64,000 nucleotides of DNA from Schlesneria sp. (GTDB lineage Bacteria > Planctomycetota > Planctomycetia > Planctomycetales > Planctomycetaceae), in the NCBI GenBank assembly GCA_028291515.1, contig JAQGHU010000090.1, positions 62,001 to 126,000 on the forward strand, in the 5' to 3' direction. The notes beneath the pieces were generated by a model, which was not told the DNA's origin, ran no database searches, and saw only the letters and a program-made list of their open reading frames with translations. How positions within the stretch are numbered: position 1 is the stretch's first letter; each line of letters begins with the position of its first letter. Positions 8,353 to 16,682 of the stretch are shown here, piece after piece. The translations under genes and the position numbers were made by a program.

Positions 8353-9972
8353 CTACGGAAGTTTGCAGTCGTCGTACTCTTTCGACGTCGGCAACCGAAG
8401 AGTCATTTCATTGATGCGTACGGCATCGATGCAGCCTCCAGTCAGCGAAAATGACTCGACGTGCCCGCCATGTTGTTTGTCATCCGAAATGAAGTGGAGG
8501 TGGTATCCCGGAACTCCCACGTCCTGCGCGAAAACTGGCGAGTAGTATCCCACGATGGTTCCTTCGAGGTCCTCAAACGTATACGACTTGCGCATTGGCC
8601 CGACTTTATCAATTCGCGGATACGGCTTCTTCAACAGTGGTGGCGCAGATGCGACAACACTGGCGAACTTGCCATGAATTCTGAATGCGCAGAAGGAGTT
8701 TCCGAACGTCAGCACGTGTTCGAGGAATGTTCGCAGCGTCTCGCGTGAGAGGCCGCTTCGGGCCTCCCACCTCGTACGACCAGGCTCATAAAAACACAAC
8801 TGCGTGAAGCAAAGTTCGTCGTTGTCGTCGGCCACGGTCACCGCGCCGTCTGACTTGGCGCGATAGAACGAACCATCGACGACGATCAGTTCGCCATCGA
8901 GTGCTGCGAACTGGCCGACGCCGAAGTTTCCATGTTGCCGCGCGTCGCGAATCGTCATCACCCCATCGTAAAAACCGCTTCGATAGGCCATTGACGGCGT
9001 GATCTGCCACAGGCGATTTTGAGATGACGAATCCTTGTCGCAGATCACTCCGGGACGAACGGGCTCGACTTTTTTCGAATGCGCAGCTCCGACGGCTTGT
9101 GGGTAATCAGGTTTGATCCCGTTAAAGCGTTGCTTCAAGAACTTGATCGAGTCGGCAGTGAATTGTTCAGGGGACTCAAAGCAGTTGCGCCAGACGTGTG
9201 CTGCGGACGCAAGGCCGGGGACGTTCTTATTGAACGCCTCGACCGTGACCCAACCGTTGTACCCGATTTCTCGAAGCGTGTTGATTGTTGTGTTCCAGTC
9301 CACCAACCCGCTGCCGAGTGTGCCGCGCTGGCTTTCACTGAAGTGAACATAAGAGATCTTAGACCCACCGTCGCGGATGGCGGTTTGAATACAGTTCTCC
9401 TCATGGTGGGCGTGATGTGTGTCGTACAGGATGCCGATGTTGGGCTCGTCCACTCCATTCAAGAGCTCCACCGTGGAACCAGTGGTATTCAAAAGATAGA
9501 TTTCAAATCGATTCAGGAATTCGAGGCTGAGTTGCAGACCGTCGGGCCCGGGGCCAGCCAGCCGCGCGTATTGGGCGGCTCCCTTCATCACTTCTGCCGA
9601 CCAACGGAGTTCCTCTTCGGTCGGCCCGTGACCACTAAACTGGCCGTATGCGGCAAAGTAAGGGCCGACCATATTTTCGCTGCCCAATAGCGAGCTGGTA
9701 TCGATGGCCCATTTGAGCTGGTCTAACGCCTTCTGCCGGACTGAAGGCAAAGGGCTGATCGGATCGACGTCGGCACCGACGTTGGTAATCGTCGTACACT
9801 TCAATCCGGCATCGTCCAGAACGCGTTTGATTTGAAGGTAGTTTCGCGTGTTTTGCGGCGCCACAGGAATTTCGACACCATCATACCCCAGCGACTTGGC
9901 TCGATCGATCAGGTACAGATATTGATCCGATAAATCGGTGGTCCAGACATACACATTCATTCCGAACTTCAT
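8353..9972 (-). CDS. Fusion: tagatose/psicose 3-epimerase-like TIM barrel + acetolactate decarboxylase domain
   Basis: A 539-residue two-domain protein. The start at 9972 is chosen because the protein then opens with the barrel strand MKFGMNVYVW and has a GAGG-like ribosome site upstream; an in-frame start at 10035 would overlap the previous gene. Residues 1 to about 280 are a xylose-isomerase-like barrel. E151, D184, H210 and E245 fall almost exactly where D-tagatose 3-epimerase binds its metal (E152, D185, H211, E246). Residues about 320-520 match alpha-acetolactate decarboxylase: SGFYDGVMTIRD, HGNFGVGQFAALDGELIV, and the zinc motif H491-x-H493 followed by H504 in QHGGHV. The two domains together suggest consecutive isomerisation and decarboxylation of a keto-sugar-type intermediate (inference). 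A classical role in acetoin formation seems unlikely, as no acetolactate synthase is nearby. Confidence 0.88.
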   Translation of the reverse strand: MKFGMNVYVWTTDLSDQYLYLIDRAKSLGYDGVEIPVAPQNTRNYLQIKRVLDDAGLKCTTITNVGADVDPISPLPSVRQKALDQLKWAIDTSSLLGSENMVGPYFAAYGQFSGHGPTEEELRWSAEVMKGAAQYARLAGPGPDGLQLSLEFLNRFEIYLLNTTGSTVELLNGVDEPNIGILYDTHHAHHEENCIQTAIRDGGSKISYVHFSESQRGTLGSGLVDWNTTINTLREIGYNGWVTVEAFNKNVPGLASAAHVWRNCFESPEQFTADSIKFLKQRFNGIKPDYPQAVGAAHSKKVEPVRPGVICDKDSSSQNRLWQITPSMAYRSGFYDGVMTIRDARQHGNFGVGQFAALDGELIVVDGSFYRAKSDGAVTVADDNDELCFTQLCFYEPGRTRWEARSGLSRETLRTFLEHVLTFGNSFCAFRIHGKFASVVASAPPLLKKPYPRIDKVGPMRKSYTFEDLEGTIVGYYSPVFAQDVGVPGYHLHFISDDKQHGGHVESFSLTGGCIDAVRINEMTLRLPTSKEYDDCKLP

Positions 9973-10019
9973 GACTAAACCCTCTTGCGAGAAATGCTCC
10001 ACCGGCTTCGAAGGCAACC

Positions 10020-10922
10020 CTAGATGTTGATGCAATCCCTGATGAGCTTCCTGGCCATCGTGGCGTACTCGAATGGAGTTGGCGTTTTGTCGGGTGACTG
10101 CTCAGCTTCGACGACGATCCAGCCGCTATATTCGTTTTTCACCAACTCCGTCAGGATCGGATGGAAATCAATACCTCCTTCCGGGTCACCGGGAACGGTA
10201 AAGATTCCGCCAAGAATGGATTGGAAGAAGCTGTATTTCTTTTTCTTCGCATCATCCAAAACATTCTGGCGCGCGTTCTTAAGATGGACGTGGCTGATCC
10301 GCTTGACGTAACGGCTGGTCAATTTGAACGGATTCACGTCCGCACAATATTGGTGTGCCGTGTCCAGGCAAAGGTGTACCAACTCGGGGTTGGTCTCCGT
10401 CAGCAGCCGGTCGATTTCATCCTCGTTCTGGACGCTCGTCCCCAAGTGGGGATGAAAGCTCAGCTTCATACCCGCCTCGTTGGCCAATTTTCCCGCCTCA
10501 TTGAGTCCACGGGCTAGTAGAAACCATTGCGGTTCATTGAGCCGCGGTCGGTCGTCGAACATCGACTTGCCGCGCATCTGGTTGACCGCGCCAGCCAATT
10601 CCGCGACGACGATGTCAGTTGCCCCGATCCTTTTGAGAAACTGGATCTGACCTCTGACATACTCGAGCGTTGCGCCGTGCTTGTCAGGATCGGAGAACTG
10701 CGTGCCGACCCACGTGCTGGTGATACTCAGGCTGTGAGCATCCAGTGCGGATCTCAGTGAGGGGATGTGTGAGGGGTAATTGTGCCCCGTGCTTCCTCCT
10801 TCGTAACCGGCGGCGGCTGTCTCGCGGAGAATCGTCTGGTAGGGGGTTTCATCCCCGATTTCCTGGAAATCGTCATTGGTCCAGCAGGTTGGTTGAATGC
10901 CGATACGAATTGAGGCTGCCAT
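10020..10922 (-). CDS. Inosose-dehydratase-like (IolE-type) TIM-barrel protein
   Basis: A 300-residue sugar isomerase/epimerase-superfamily barrel. The opening IGIQPTCWTNDD, the segment FTVPGDPEGGIDF and the ending GWIVVEAEQSP match myo-inosose-2 dehydratase (IolE), which removes water from 2-keto-myo-inositol. Likely metal ligands are the Glu, Asp and His in strands around SFHPHLGT, LCLDTAHQ and HVHLK, and the Glu of VVEAEQ. No other iol gene is present, so it may act on a different keto-sugar made by the neighbouring GMC dehydrogenases (inference). It is placed between the HAD-hemerythrin gene and the epimerase-decarboxylase fusion, with about 50 bp gaps. Confidence 0.82.
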   Translation of the reverse strand: MAASIRIGIQPTCWTNDDFQEIGDETPYQTILRETAAAGYEGGSTGHNYPSHIPSLRSALDAHSLSITSTWVGTQFSDPDKHGATLEYVRGQIQFLKRIGATDIVVAELAGAVNQMRGKSMFDDRPRLNEPQWFLLARGLNEAGKLANEAGMKLSFHPHLGTSVQNEDEIDRLLTETNPELVHLCLDTAHQYCADVNPFKLTSRYVKRISHVHLKNARQNVLDDAKKKKYSFFQSILGGIFTVPGDPEGGIDFHPILTELVKNEYSGWIVVEAEQSPDKTPTPFEYATMARKLIRDCINI

Positions 10923-10973
10923 TCGATGTTCTCCAGGGAACGACGTGCTGGTATTGAAGAGAGTCGGCGCGCG

Positions 10974-12095
10974 TCAGGGAAGCGATTTCAACTGCGTTTC
11001 CATTCGTTCAACGACGCTAACGTAGGGCGTGATGTCTGATGGGCCGGTGTGGCGAATCAGGTTCATCACCATCGCATCATCCGAATCTGTGAAGGCCTTG
11101 CCGGCTTCGCTGTAGGTTGAATAGTTTTCCCGAATTGCGTGAGCCTTGAAGAGGAAAACAAACGCCTCGACAGACATTTGAAAATCGCGCAGTGCAAACC
11201 AGCGATCGTCGTCATCTCCCTGCTTGATGCGTCGCCACGCGACATCCAGGCAGGCCCAGTAAGCACGCGCCTGTTCGTGTTGGTCAAAAACCCACTGACC
11301 CGCACCAGTCGGCATGCCGCAAGCGACCGCCACGTGGAGCATGGCTTCTTCGGCGCGAAGGTGAACCTGGTCAGCGAAGTTGTCGATCAGAAATATGAAC
11401 GACGCCATCGCCTTTTCGAGCGCGGACGGCATCTCAATTTTCGGTGGGCTGATCCATTCGAGCTTATCCAGTTGTGGAGTCCATCCGGCCAAGAGCTTCG
11501 AAATCCACCGCGCGATCTTGTCACCGCAGGCGAAAATCCGTTCGCCCAGCATGTGCTCGTGTTCGAGCATCGCCTGGAATTGCCAACCACTGTCGACTGC
11601 GGATTGACCGATCTTTCCCACCAGGGCCGGCAGGAATTCCCGTCCCGGCGGACAGGGTTTTTCCAAAACCTCCATCCCGGCAATCTTGGCGGCAACACAG
11701 TACGTCGTAATCGCACTCACCAGAATGCATTCGTGCGGTTGCAATCGGAACCGCTTGGCCGCGAACTGATAGAAGTGCATATTGTCCAGATGCAGGTTCG
11801 CCTCTTCGTCGGTAATGATGTCCTCGTCAGACAAGAAATCGCCAATTGTCAGACGTGAGCTGGTTGTGGACTCTTCCGCCAATAGGGCTGCGCGAATCAA
11901 ATGCACCGTGTCTTTGCGATTCGATCCCGGCTGAATTGTTGTAATTGCGCCCAGGCGGGTGCAGTTCTGCCTCAGACAACTCAAGAGTTGCCTGGTGCTG
12001 GGAAGATACGGCATGAATGGATCGGGATGCCCCCCTTCGCCAAGGGCATCACGAACATCCAGGAATACGGCCTTGATCGAGCTTTCATGGGGCAT
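10974..12095 (-). CDS. HAD-like + hemerythrin (HHE) domain fusion protein
   Basis: A 373-residue protein. Residues 1 to about 150 resemble a HAD-type hydrolase: FLDVRDALG at 11-19 could be motif I, and ECILVSAITTYCVAAKIAGM resembles the region after motif III. The middle HAD motifs are weak, so activity is doubtful. Residues about 170-290 are helical, with EHEHMLGER (H179, H181), DNFADQVHLRAEEAMLH (H245, E249, H254) and DQHEQARAYW (H273). This spacing is typical of hemerythrin-like HHE domains, which bind a di-iron centre and sense O2 or handle iron. A HAD-hemerythrin fusion is unusual. In the cluster it might sense oxygen or provide a di-iron partner for the oxidoreductases. No signal peptide is seen. 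Confidence 0.65.
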   Translation of the reverse strand: MPHESSIKAVFLDVRDALGEGGHPDPFMPYLPSTRQLLSCLRQNCTRLGAITTIQPGSNRKDTVHLIRAALLAEESTTSSRLTIGDFLSDEDIITDEEANLHLDNMHFYQFAAKRFRLQPHECILVSAITTYCVAAKIAGMEVLEKPCPPGREFLPALVGKIGQSAVDSGWQFQAMLEHEHMLGERIFACGDKIARWISKLLAGWTPQLDKLEWISPPKIEMPSALEKAMASFIFLIDNFADQVHLRAEEAMLHVAVACGMPTGAGQWVFDQHEQARAYWACLDVAWRRIKQGDDDDRWFALRDFQMSVEAFVFLFKAHAIRENYSTYSEAGKAFTDSDDAMVMNLIRHTGPSDITPYVSVVERMETQLKSLP

Positions 12096-12134
12096 GGCTC
12101 AGTCATCCTGATCGTGGAAAGAACCTAGTCTTCG

Positions 12135-12578
12135 TCAAGTCGGGGGAATCGTTGGCGGATTGGCCCACGAACCGTACCCAGGAGCCTTAGCACCAGAAGG
12201 ATTGGCGCCAATTGTTCGCCACAACAGACCTTCCGTATAAGCGATTGGCGAGACGATGCGTTTGAAGTCCACTGCATTTGGGAACTTGTCCAACTGATAC
12301 CACGTCCCCACGTACCAGAGCTTGATGACGTTGCGAGCGATTGGTCCCCACCGAGCGTCCGCGAAGATGTGCTGCTTCAGCATCTCGTCAAGATACTCGT
12401 GACTGGCAATGTCGCGATAAACACCCAGCATTTCGGAAACAACGCCAGCCCCGACCACCTCGATGAGCGTGGAAAAGTACAATTCGGCCTGTCCGGTCCC
12501 CTGCAGTTGAAATTGCGAGTATCCGGTAATCGCCGCGGAAAACTCCAGAAACAATTTGAAGTCGGAGTGGCCGCTCAT
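12135..12578 (-). CDS. Small subunit of FAD-dependent sugar dehydrogenase (FAD-SLDH-like, copy 2)
   Basis: A 147-residue paralogue of the product of 5316-5792. It shares FLEFSAAITGY near the N-terminus, NVIKLWYVGTW in the middle and GANPSGAKAPGYGSW near the end, the same pattern as FAD-sorbitol-dehydrogenase small subunits. It has no Tat signal. It follows the ferritin-like gene by 14 bp and lies about 1.1 kb downstream of GMC copy 2 (13730-15640), its likely partner. The ferritin-like gene between the partners suggests that protein is part of, or needed by, the same complex (inference). Confidence 0.72.
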   Translation of the reverse strand: MSGHSDFKLFLEFSAAITGYSQFQLQGTGQAELYFSTLIEVVGAGVVSEMLGVYRDIASHEYLDEMLKQHIFADARWGPIARNVIKLWYVGTWYQLDKFPNAVDFKRIVSPIAYTEGLLWRTIGANPSGAKAPGYGSWANPPTIPPT

Positions 12579-12592
12579 AGTCGTCGCGATCC

Positions 12593-13675
12593 TTATTTGG
12601 GAAGCTTGAAGATTGGAGCCGCGTGCAAATTCTCCATTCCCGGAATCTTGTTGCGAACCAGCGCCTGCGCTTTCTCTTTCAGGCGAAACATCTGCGGCAC
12701 CGACTCCATCAGCAGGGCAGGCTGTCCGTTGAATGCCTTGTTGATCAAACCCAGAAACTCGTTGTAGGACATCGCGAAGTCCACTGCGGCGGCGCGGAGT
12801 TCTGATCCCTCGGGATAGTCGCGGAGTTTCGCATTTGGCTTGATCGGGTAGACGGAGTTAAAGTCGACATCAAGTTCTGGGCCTGTCGGGGGATGATCAT
12901 CGTTATGCCCCTGCTGACAATGTTCTTTCATATAGTACTTTCCATATTGAATCTGCTTAAATCGATAGTAGTGTGCCAATTCTCCTTCGTGACCGAAGAT
13001 GTGCCCTTCATAGCCTTCTCCCTGATCAGAGATCAGTTGAATGGCATCAAATGCCGATCGCAAATCGACAACCGGCAATAATTTACCGCCACCGGAATAG
13101 TAATATTCGGGCGTCAACTGCCGGGCGGGATCTCCTTTGAAGAGTGCGGGGCCCATGGTCAGGTATAAATACTTAAAACCTTCGCGGATTGCCTCATAAA
13201 AGTCGCCAATAGTATCGAACGCCAGTCGAGGGACATTGGGATCGACTTTGAGAAGTGCACGCAAGTTTGTGTAGTAGGGCCGATCCTTGGCGGCTTCTCC
13301 CTCTACAAGCGAGTGTTTTCGGGATGGTTGTTCAATTCGCAGAAACGTATCGAGTGCTCGCGGCGAAAATGCCTCAATGCTGACTTGAAATTCCGATTCT
13401 CCATCGGGCAGATACGCTGGATAATCAGGGATGAAGTCCTTGCTTAATAGATTCGGCTCGCCACCGACCGCATTGAGTAGATTTGCAACCAATGCCAGGT
13501 GAAGCATCTCTTCCACGGCGACAACGCGAAGGATCCGCGCTACCTCGGTGTTAGTACCCGGTATCAACGAGTACATCGCGGTGAGATAGGGAGGGATTGT
13601 CGCATGCTCCAGTTGCAGGGCGCAGGCGAGGTAATACTTCAGGTCGACGAGTGTGCAGATTCTGCTCAAGTTCAT
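12593..13675 (-). CDS. Ferritin-like protein of the VioB/RebD (iminophenyl-pyruvate dimer synthase) type
   Basis: A 360-residue protein whose N-terminal 180 or so residues are a ferritin-like four-helix domain. E23 (LEHATIPPYL), E55/E56 and H59 (VAVEEMLHL) are candidate di-iron ligands. The LEHATIPPYLTAMYS opening and the NLLNAVGGEPNL stretch are characteristic of the ferritin-like part of VioB and RebD and of many uncharacterised relatives. The second half is less conserved; it contains an HKH-free, acidic region with GEGYEGHIFGHEGELAHYYRF. VioB/RebD couple indole-derived radicals in violacein and rebeccamycin synthesis, but no other such genes are here, so the reaction is open. It lies between GMC copy 2 and small subunit copy 2. 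Confidence 0.72.
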   Translation of the reverse strand: MNLSRICTLVDLKYYLACALQLEHATIPPYLTAMYSLIPGTNTEVARILRVVAVEEMLHLALVANLLNAVGGEPNLLSKDFIPDYPAYLPDGESEFQVSIEAFSPRALDTFLRIEQPSRKHSLVEGEAAKDRPYYTNLRALLKVDPNVPRLAFDTIGDFYEAIREGFKYLYLTMGPALFKGDPARQLTPEYYYSGGGKLLPVVDLRSAFDAIQLISDQGEGYEGHIFGHEGELAHYYRFKQIQYGKYYMKEHCQQGHNDDHPPTGPELDVDFNSVYPIKPNAKLRDYPEGSELRAAAVDFAMSYNEFLGLINKAFNGQPALLMESVPQMFRLKEKAQALVRNKIPGMENLHAAPIFKLPK

Positions 13676-13729
13676 GCGAAACGCTCGGCTTTCGGGTTGA
13701 AGGCCATCAGGCTCAGCCTTGGGGCGAAG

Positions 13730-15640
13730 TCAGGTTCCACTTGTGGACGTCAGGTCCTTCAGGATCTGTTCCGCGCTACGAAACGACAGGGCCGCAAGCG
13801 TCAAAGTCGTGTTTGCCGTACCGATCGAACACATGCTGCCCGCACCGACCAGGTAAAGGTTTTCGTGGTCCCAGGATCGTTGCCACGAATTCACGACCGA
13901 ATCGTTTCTGCTGTGTCCCATCAGGTGCGTGCCCGCGAAGTGATTTCCACCACGGAACAGGTACCCCTGTCCAGCGAAGGTGAAGTAACCGAAGCCGACC
14001 TCGCCGTATGGGTCGTAGTGCGTGCAGTCTTCAACTCCCAGCCGTTGAAAGATTGTGCGAGAGATCTGTCGTGAATAGGCGAGCCCCGCTTTGACGTAAT
14101 CCGGAAGATCAAACGTGATCGCGGGCCGCTCATTACCCAACGCATCGCAGTACCTCGAGTCAACGGTGACACGATTGGATTTGATCGCCGGCAATTCCAC
14201 CATGAACGCGAGCAACAGTTGACGAGACAAGCGATCGACGAGGCCGCTGCGAAGATCCTTCGAAAACTTGTTTTGGTTATCCACAAGATCTAAAAGATCT
14301 GAGTAAGGAGAACCCGTTGCCCAACCCCAGCCATCATTGTGAATATCGACTCGGAACGCGGCTTGATTGCGGCGGAACGAACCGCTGCGCAACTCTTCGA
14401 TGCCTCCTGTGCTCTGCGTCCCTCGAAAAGTCCCCGCCGGTTTCGGCATTAAACCCCAGGCCAAAAGGTATGGGTGGTCCATCAAGTTGCAACCCATCAG
14501 GCCGCTGGTGGATGGCAGGCCCGACGCAAGCATCAGTCGTGGCGTTTCAACCGCATTAGCTGCAATCACAAAGATGCGACCCCTGACTTCTCCGGACTTG
14601 TGCTCGCTGCTTTGAAGAGCCCCGTACGCCTTGTAGCTGATCCTGCTGACACGGTCCGTCGCCGGATCGATCCACACCTTTGACGCCACTGTCTGGTAGA
14701 GTAAATCGATACGTTTGCCGCTGGAGATGTTTTTCTCCAAGGCATTGTTTCCCAGTGCCTTGGCCAGAGTCTTACGCGCGTCGTACTTGGCTTGAACGGG
14801 GCATATCGGCACGCAATTGTTATTTCCCTGGCAGCGCTCGCCCAATGAAGTCTGGTGTGTGTTGACCGCACCAACAGGTTGATATCCCTTGCCTTCGTCG
14901 TATTTCGGGTTTGGCACACCGTTGCGCGCCTGCGGAATTGTACGCACGCTCATCGAGTAGATTTCACCATCCAAGCTCACCTGTGCGCCGTGCAAACCTT
15001 CACTCACTTGCTTGTCGAGGTAGGACAGAGGTAGTTCCTGCATCGGATAGACGTACTGGCCTGCGAACCGTAGACCTAAATCTTTCTGGCTTTCGACGTC
15101 CCCAGAGACTCCCATCTCGCGTTCGGCCATTTGGTAGTACGGCTCGATCTCGTCATAACCGATGGGCCAGTCTCGTCCCTGGCCATAGTTGGATTCCGTC
15201 ATGAAATCATCGGGCAGCATTCGCGGTGTGCTTCCCTGCCAATGCATGGTGGTGCCGCCTACAACTTTCGCGTATGTGCTCTCGAGTGGGAACGGACCGT
15301 TCTGAACGAAGTATGAGTTTGATGTATCAGGGGCGCCATTGACTAACTTCTTCGTCTCAAAATCGCGCGGCATGCGCGCATTGGGAGTCGCTGGGTACGG
15401 GGCGTTGCTGTCCTTGGCAACAGCCGAGTAAAAGCGATAAAGATTCTTCTCATGCCCGGGTATCGTGAAATCGTGCCCTGGTCCGGCCTCTAAGATCAAA
15501 ACACTGAAGCCATTACGACTTAATTCATTGGCGATTATCGCTCCGGCGACTCCGGAACCGACAATGACTACGTCGTACAGAATCTTCGAGGCTGTCTCGT
15601 GGTCGACCACATTCCTGAGAGGGACTTGAGCGTAAGCCAT
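13730..15640 (-). CDS. GMC-family FAD dehydrogenase, catalytic subunit (copy 2)
   Basis: A 636-residue GMC oxidoreductase and the first gene of the minus-strand cluster. The dinucleotide motif VIVGSGVAGAI lies near residue 26, followed by LILEAGPG. Cysteines C270, C276 and C280 (CQGNNNCVPIC) reproduce the 3Fe-4S-type motif of copy 1. The C-terminal GTHLMGHS and TANTTLT carry the expected catalytic His and Asn. It is clearly homologous to the product of 3504-5291 along its length but about 40 residues longer, mainly through an insertion in the middle domain. There is no signal peptide. It probably oxidises a sugar and passes electrons via its Fe-S centre and small subunit. The acceptor is not encoded here, because no cytochrome c gene is in the cluster. 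Confidence 0.88.
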   Translation of the reverse strand: MAYAQVPLRNVVDHETASKILYDVVIVGSGVAGAIIANELSRNGFSVLILEAGPGHDFTIPGHEKNLYRFYSAVAKDSNAPYPATPNARMPRDFETKKLVNGAPDTSNSYFVQNGPFPLESTYAKVVGGTTMHWQGSTPRMLPDDFMTESNYGQGRDWPIGYDEIEPYYQMAEREMGVSGDVESQKDLGLRFAGQYVYPMQELPLSYLDKQVSEGLHGAQVSLDGEIYSMSVRTIPQARNGVPNPKYDEGKGYQPVGAVNTHQTSLGERCQGNNNCVPICPVQAKYDARKTLAKALGNNALEKNISSGKRIDLLYQTVASKVWIDPATDRVSRISYKAYGALQSSEHKSGEVRGRIFVIAANAVETPRLMLASGLPSTSGLMGCNLMDHPYLLAWGLMPKPAGTFRGTQSTGGIEELRSGSFRRNQAAFRVDIHNDGWGWATGSPYSDLLDLVDNQNKFSKDLRSGLVDRLSRQLLLAFMVELPAIKSNRVTVDSRYCDALGNERPAITFDLPDYVKAGLAYSRQISRTIFQRLGVEDCTHYDPYGEVGFGYFTFAGQGYLFRGGNHFAGTHLMGHSRNDSVVNSWQRSWDHENLYLVGAGSMCSIGTANTTLTLAALSFRSAEQILKDLTSTSGT

Positions 15641-15694
15641 CGCAATTTGTTCCTATAGCGAACCGCACCGCACGGTGGTTGCGTCGTGATTCGT

Positions 15695-15747
15695 GACCTA
15701 TGGACATATGGTCGGCCAATCTATATCCACATGTGCTTTTTTGCAAA
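15695..15747 (-). promoter_or_regulatory. Candidate promoter and operator of the sugar-oxidation cluster
   Basis: Reading the minus strand upstream of GMC copy 2, TTTGCA (15747-15742) and TATAGA (15725-15720) are separated by 16 bases, a reasonable sigma70-like pair. An imperfect palindrome with GACC...GGTC ends (15695-15713) covers the predicted start point, where a repressor could bind. The 5' leader would be about 70 nt. This is pattern reading only, and planctomycete promoter consensus is loosely defined. Confidence 0.3.
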
Positions 15748-16256
15748 CAACAATTTCCGGCGAATGTAGTATTTTCGGTTTTCACTACTGTTATGACTCA
15801 CTTTACTGAATCGTGGCATGTTCTGATCCCGTGCTTGACTCATTGTGCCTAAGCGGGCGTGTCCGTTTACATTTCGATGACGAAGTGATCCCATCAGATG
15901 ATTCAAGAATTGCAAAAATGGCTCAGCCGTAGACGATTCCGCCGATGATCGAACGAGGAATGAAGCCCGCGATGCATTCGGAAAATCTTCAGCTTCGAGG
16001 TTTAAACTGATACTGTCGGCTGGTTTTCGTTGAGACCCTGTCACCTTTGTCGATCCTTACCGAAACAACGACGAGACACATTACGATTCCTCGTCGATGC
16101 CGTGGTGGCTCACTTCCGCAACCAAACTCCGCCATTACTGGAAACAAACGATTGCTGAGCTACGCGTCCAGTTGTTTCTAGAGCGCGATGCGCAGGATGA
16201 CTGGCGCGATCTAGATTGGATTGGTAGTGTAGGCAGACTCATGAAAGGAGTCTGTC
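15748..16256. other. Non-coding stretch at left edge of accessory island
   Basis: About 500 bp with no convincing gene. Short open frames on both strands lack ribosome sites and recognisable motifs. It separates the sugar cluster from the transposase remnant and may contain decayed mobile DNA. Confidence 0.4.
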
Positions 16257-16626
16257 ATAGCGCGTTCGTTGGTGAAGTCGACTGGTCCAAAGCCATCCCG
16301 ATCTGAGATCTTGGCGTTGTACGATCAAGGGTCGGGGACGCTCGAGGTCGGCACTCGATTGCTGATCTCACCTGAGTGGGCGCGACGAGTGAAACAAGAA
16401 ACGCGCCGAACATGGTAAGATGTGTAATGCGATCACTCGAAATCGCGTTCCGAAGTGGGTTCCGCTGATCCCAGAGATCAAGAAGGCGATCGAAGAACCG
16501 CCTGACCTGACCTTGGTTGAACTACAGGTAAAGCTCGGAACGACGCCGCATAGCCATGCCGTTCGAGCGACTCTCCGGTCAAAGTGTTGGCTACCGGTCC
16601 AAGTAGCCGTAGATTTGTCCTGCTGA
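16257..16626 (+). pseudogene. IS630-type transposase N-terminal remnant
   Basis: Two adjacent frames together resemble the DNA-binding N-terminus of IS630-family transposases. The first frame (16257-16418) begins at ATA, probably a decayed ATG, and reads ARSLVKSTGPKPSRSEIL, then a helix-turn-helix ending WARRVKQETRRTW and a stop. The second frame (16420-16626) continues with RVPKWVPLIPEIKKAIEE, then PDLTLVELQVKLG and RATLRS, the typical second helix-turn-helix. The DDE catalytic domain is absent. Start loss, a frameshift and truncation make it a dead element. It marks past transposition at the island's left side. Confidence 0.6.
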
Positions 16627-16682
16627 AGTCGCCAAGGTAGAGTTCACTGTGAAATAATTCTCTGCAATCTGGAAAAATCGGG

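Noticed and set aside
9079-9690. A 203-residue plus-strand frame antisense to the epimerase-decarboxylase gene
   Set aside because: No homology or ribosome site; explained by the opposite-strand gene.
10020-10922. Complete myo-inositol catabolism
   Set aside because: Only an IolE-like gene is present; iolB, C, D and G are absent from the window.
12593-13675. Violacein/rebeccamycin-like pigment biosynthesis
   Set aside because: Only the ferritin-like domain resembles VioB/RebD; no VioA/RebO-type tryptophan oxidase or tailoring genes are present.
16097-16306. A 69-residue frame upstream of the IS630 remnant
   Set aside because: It overlaps the transposase-like frame in a different phase and has no family resemblance.
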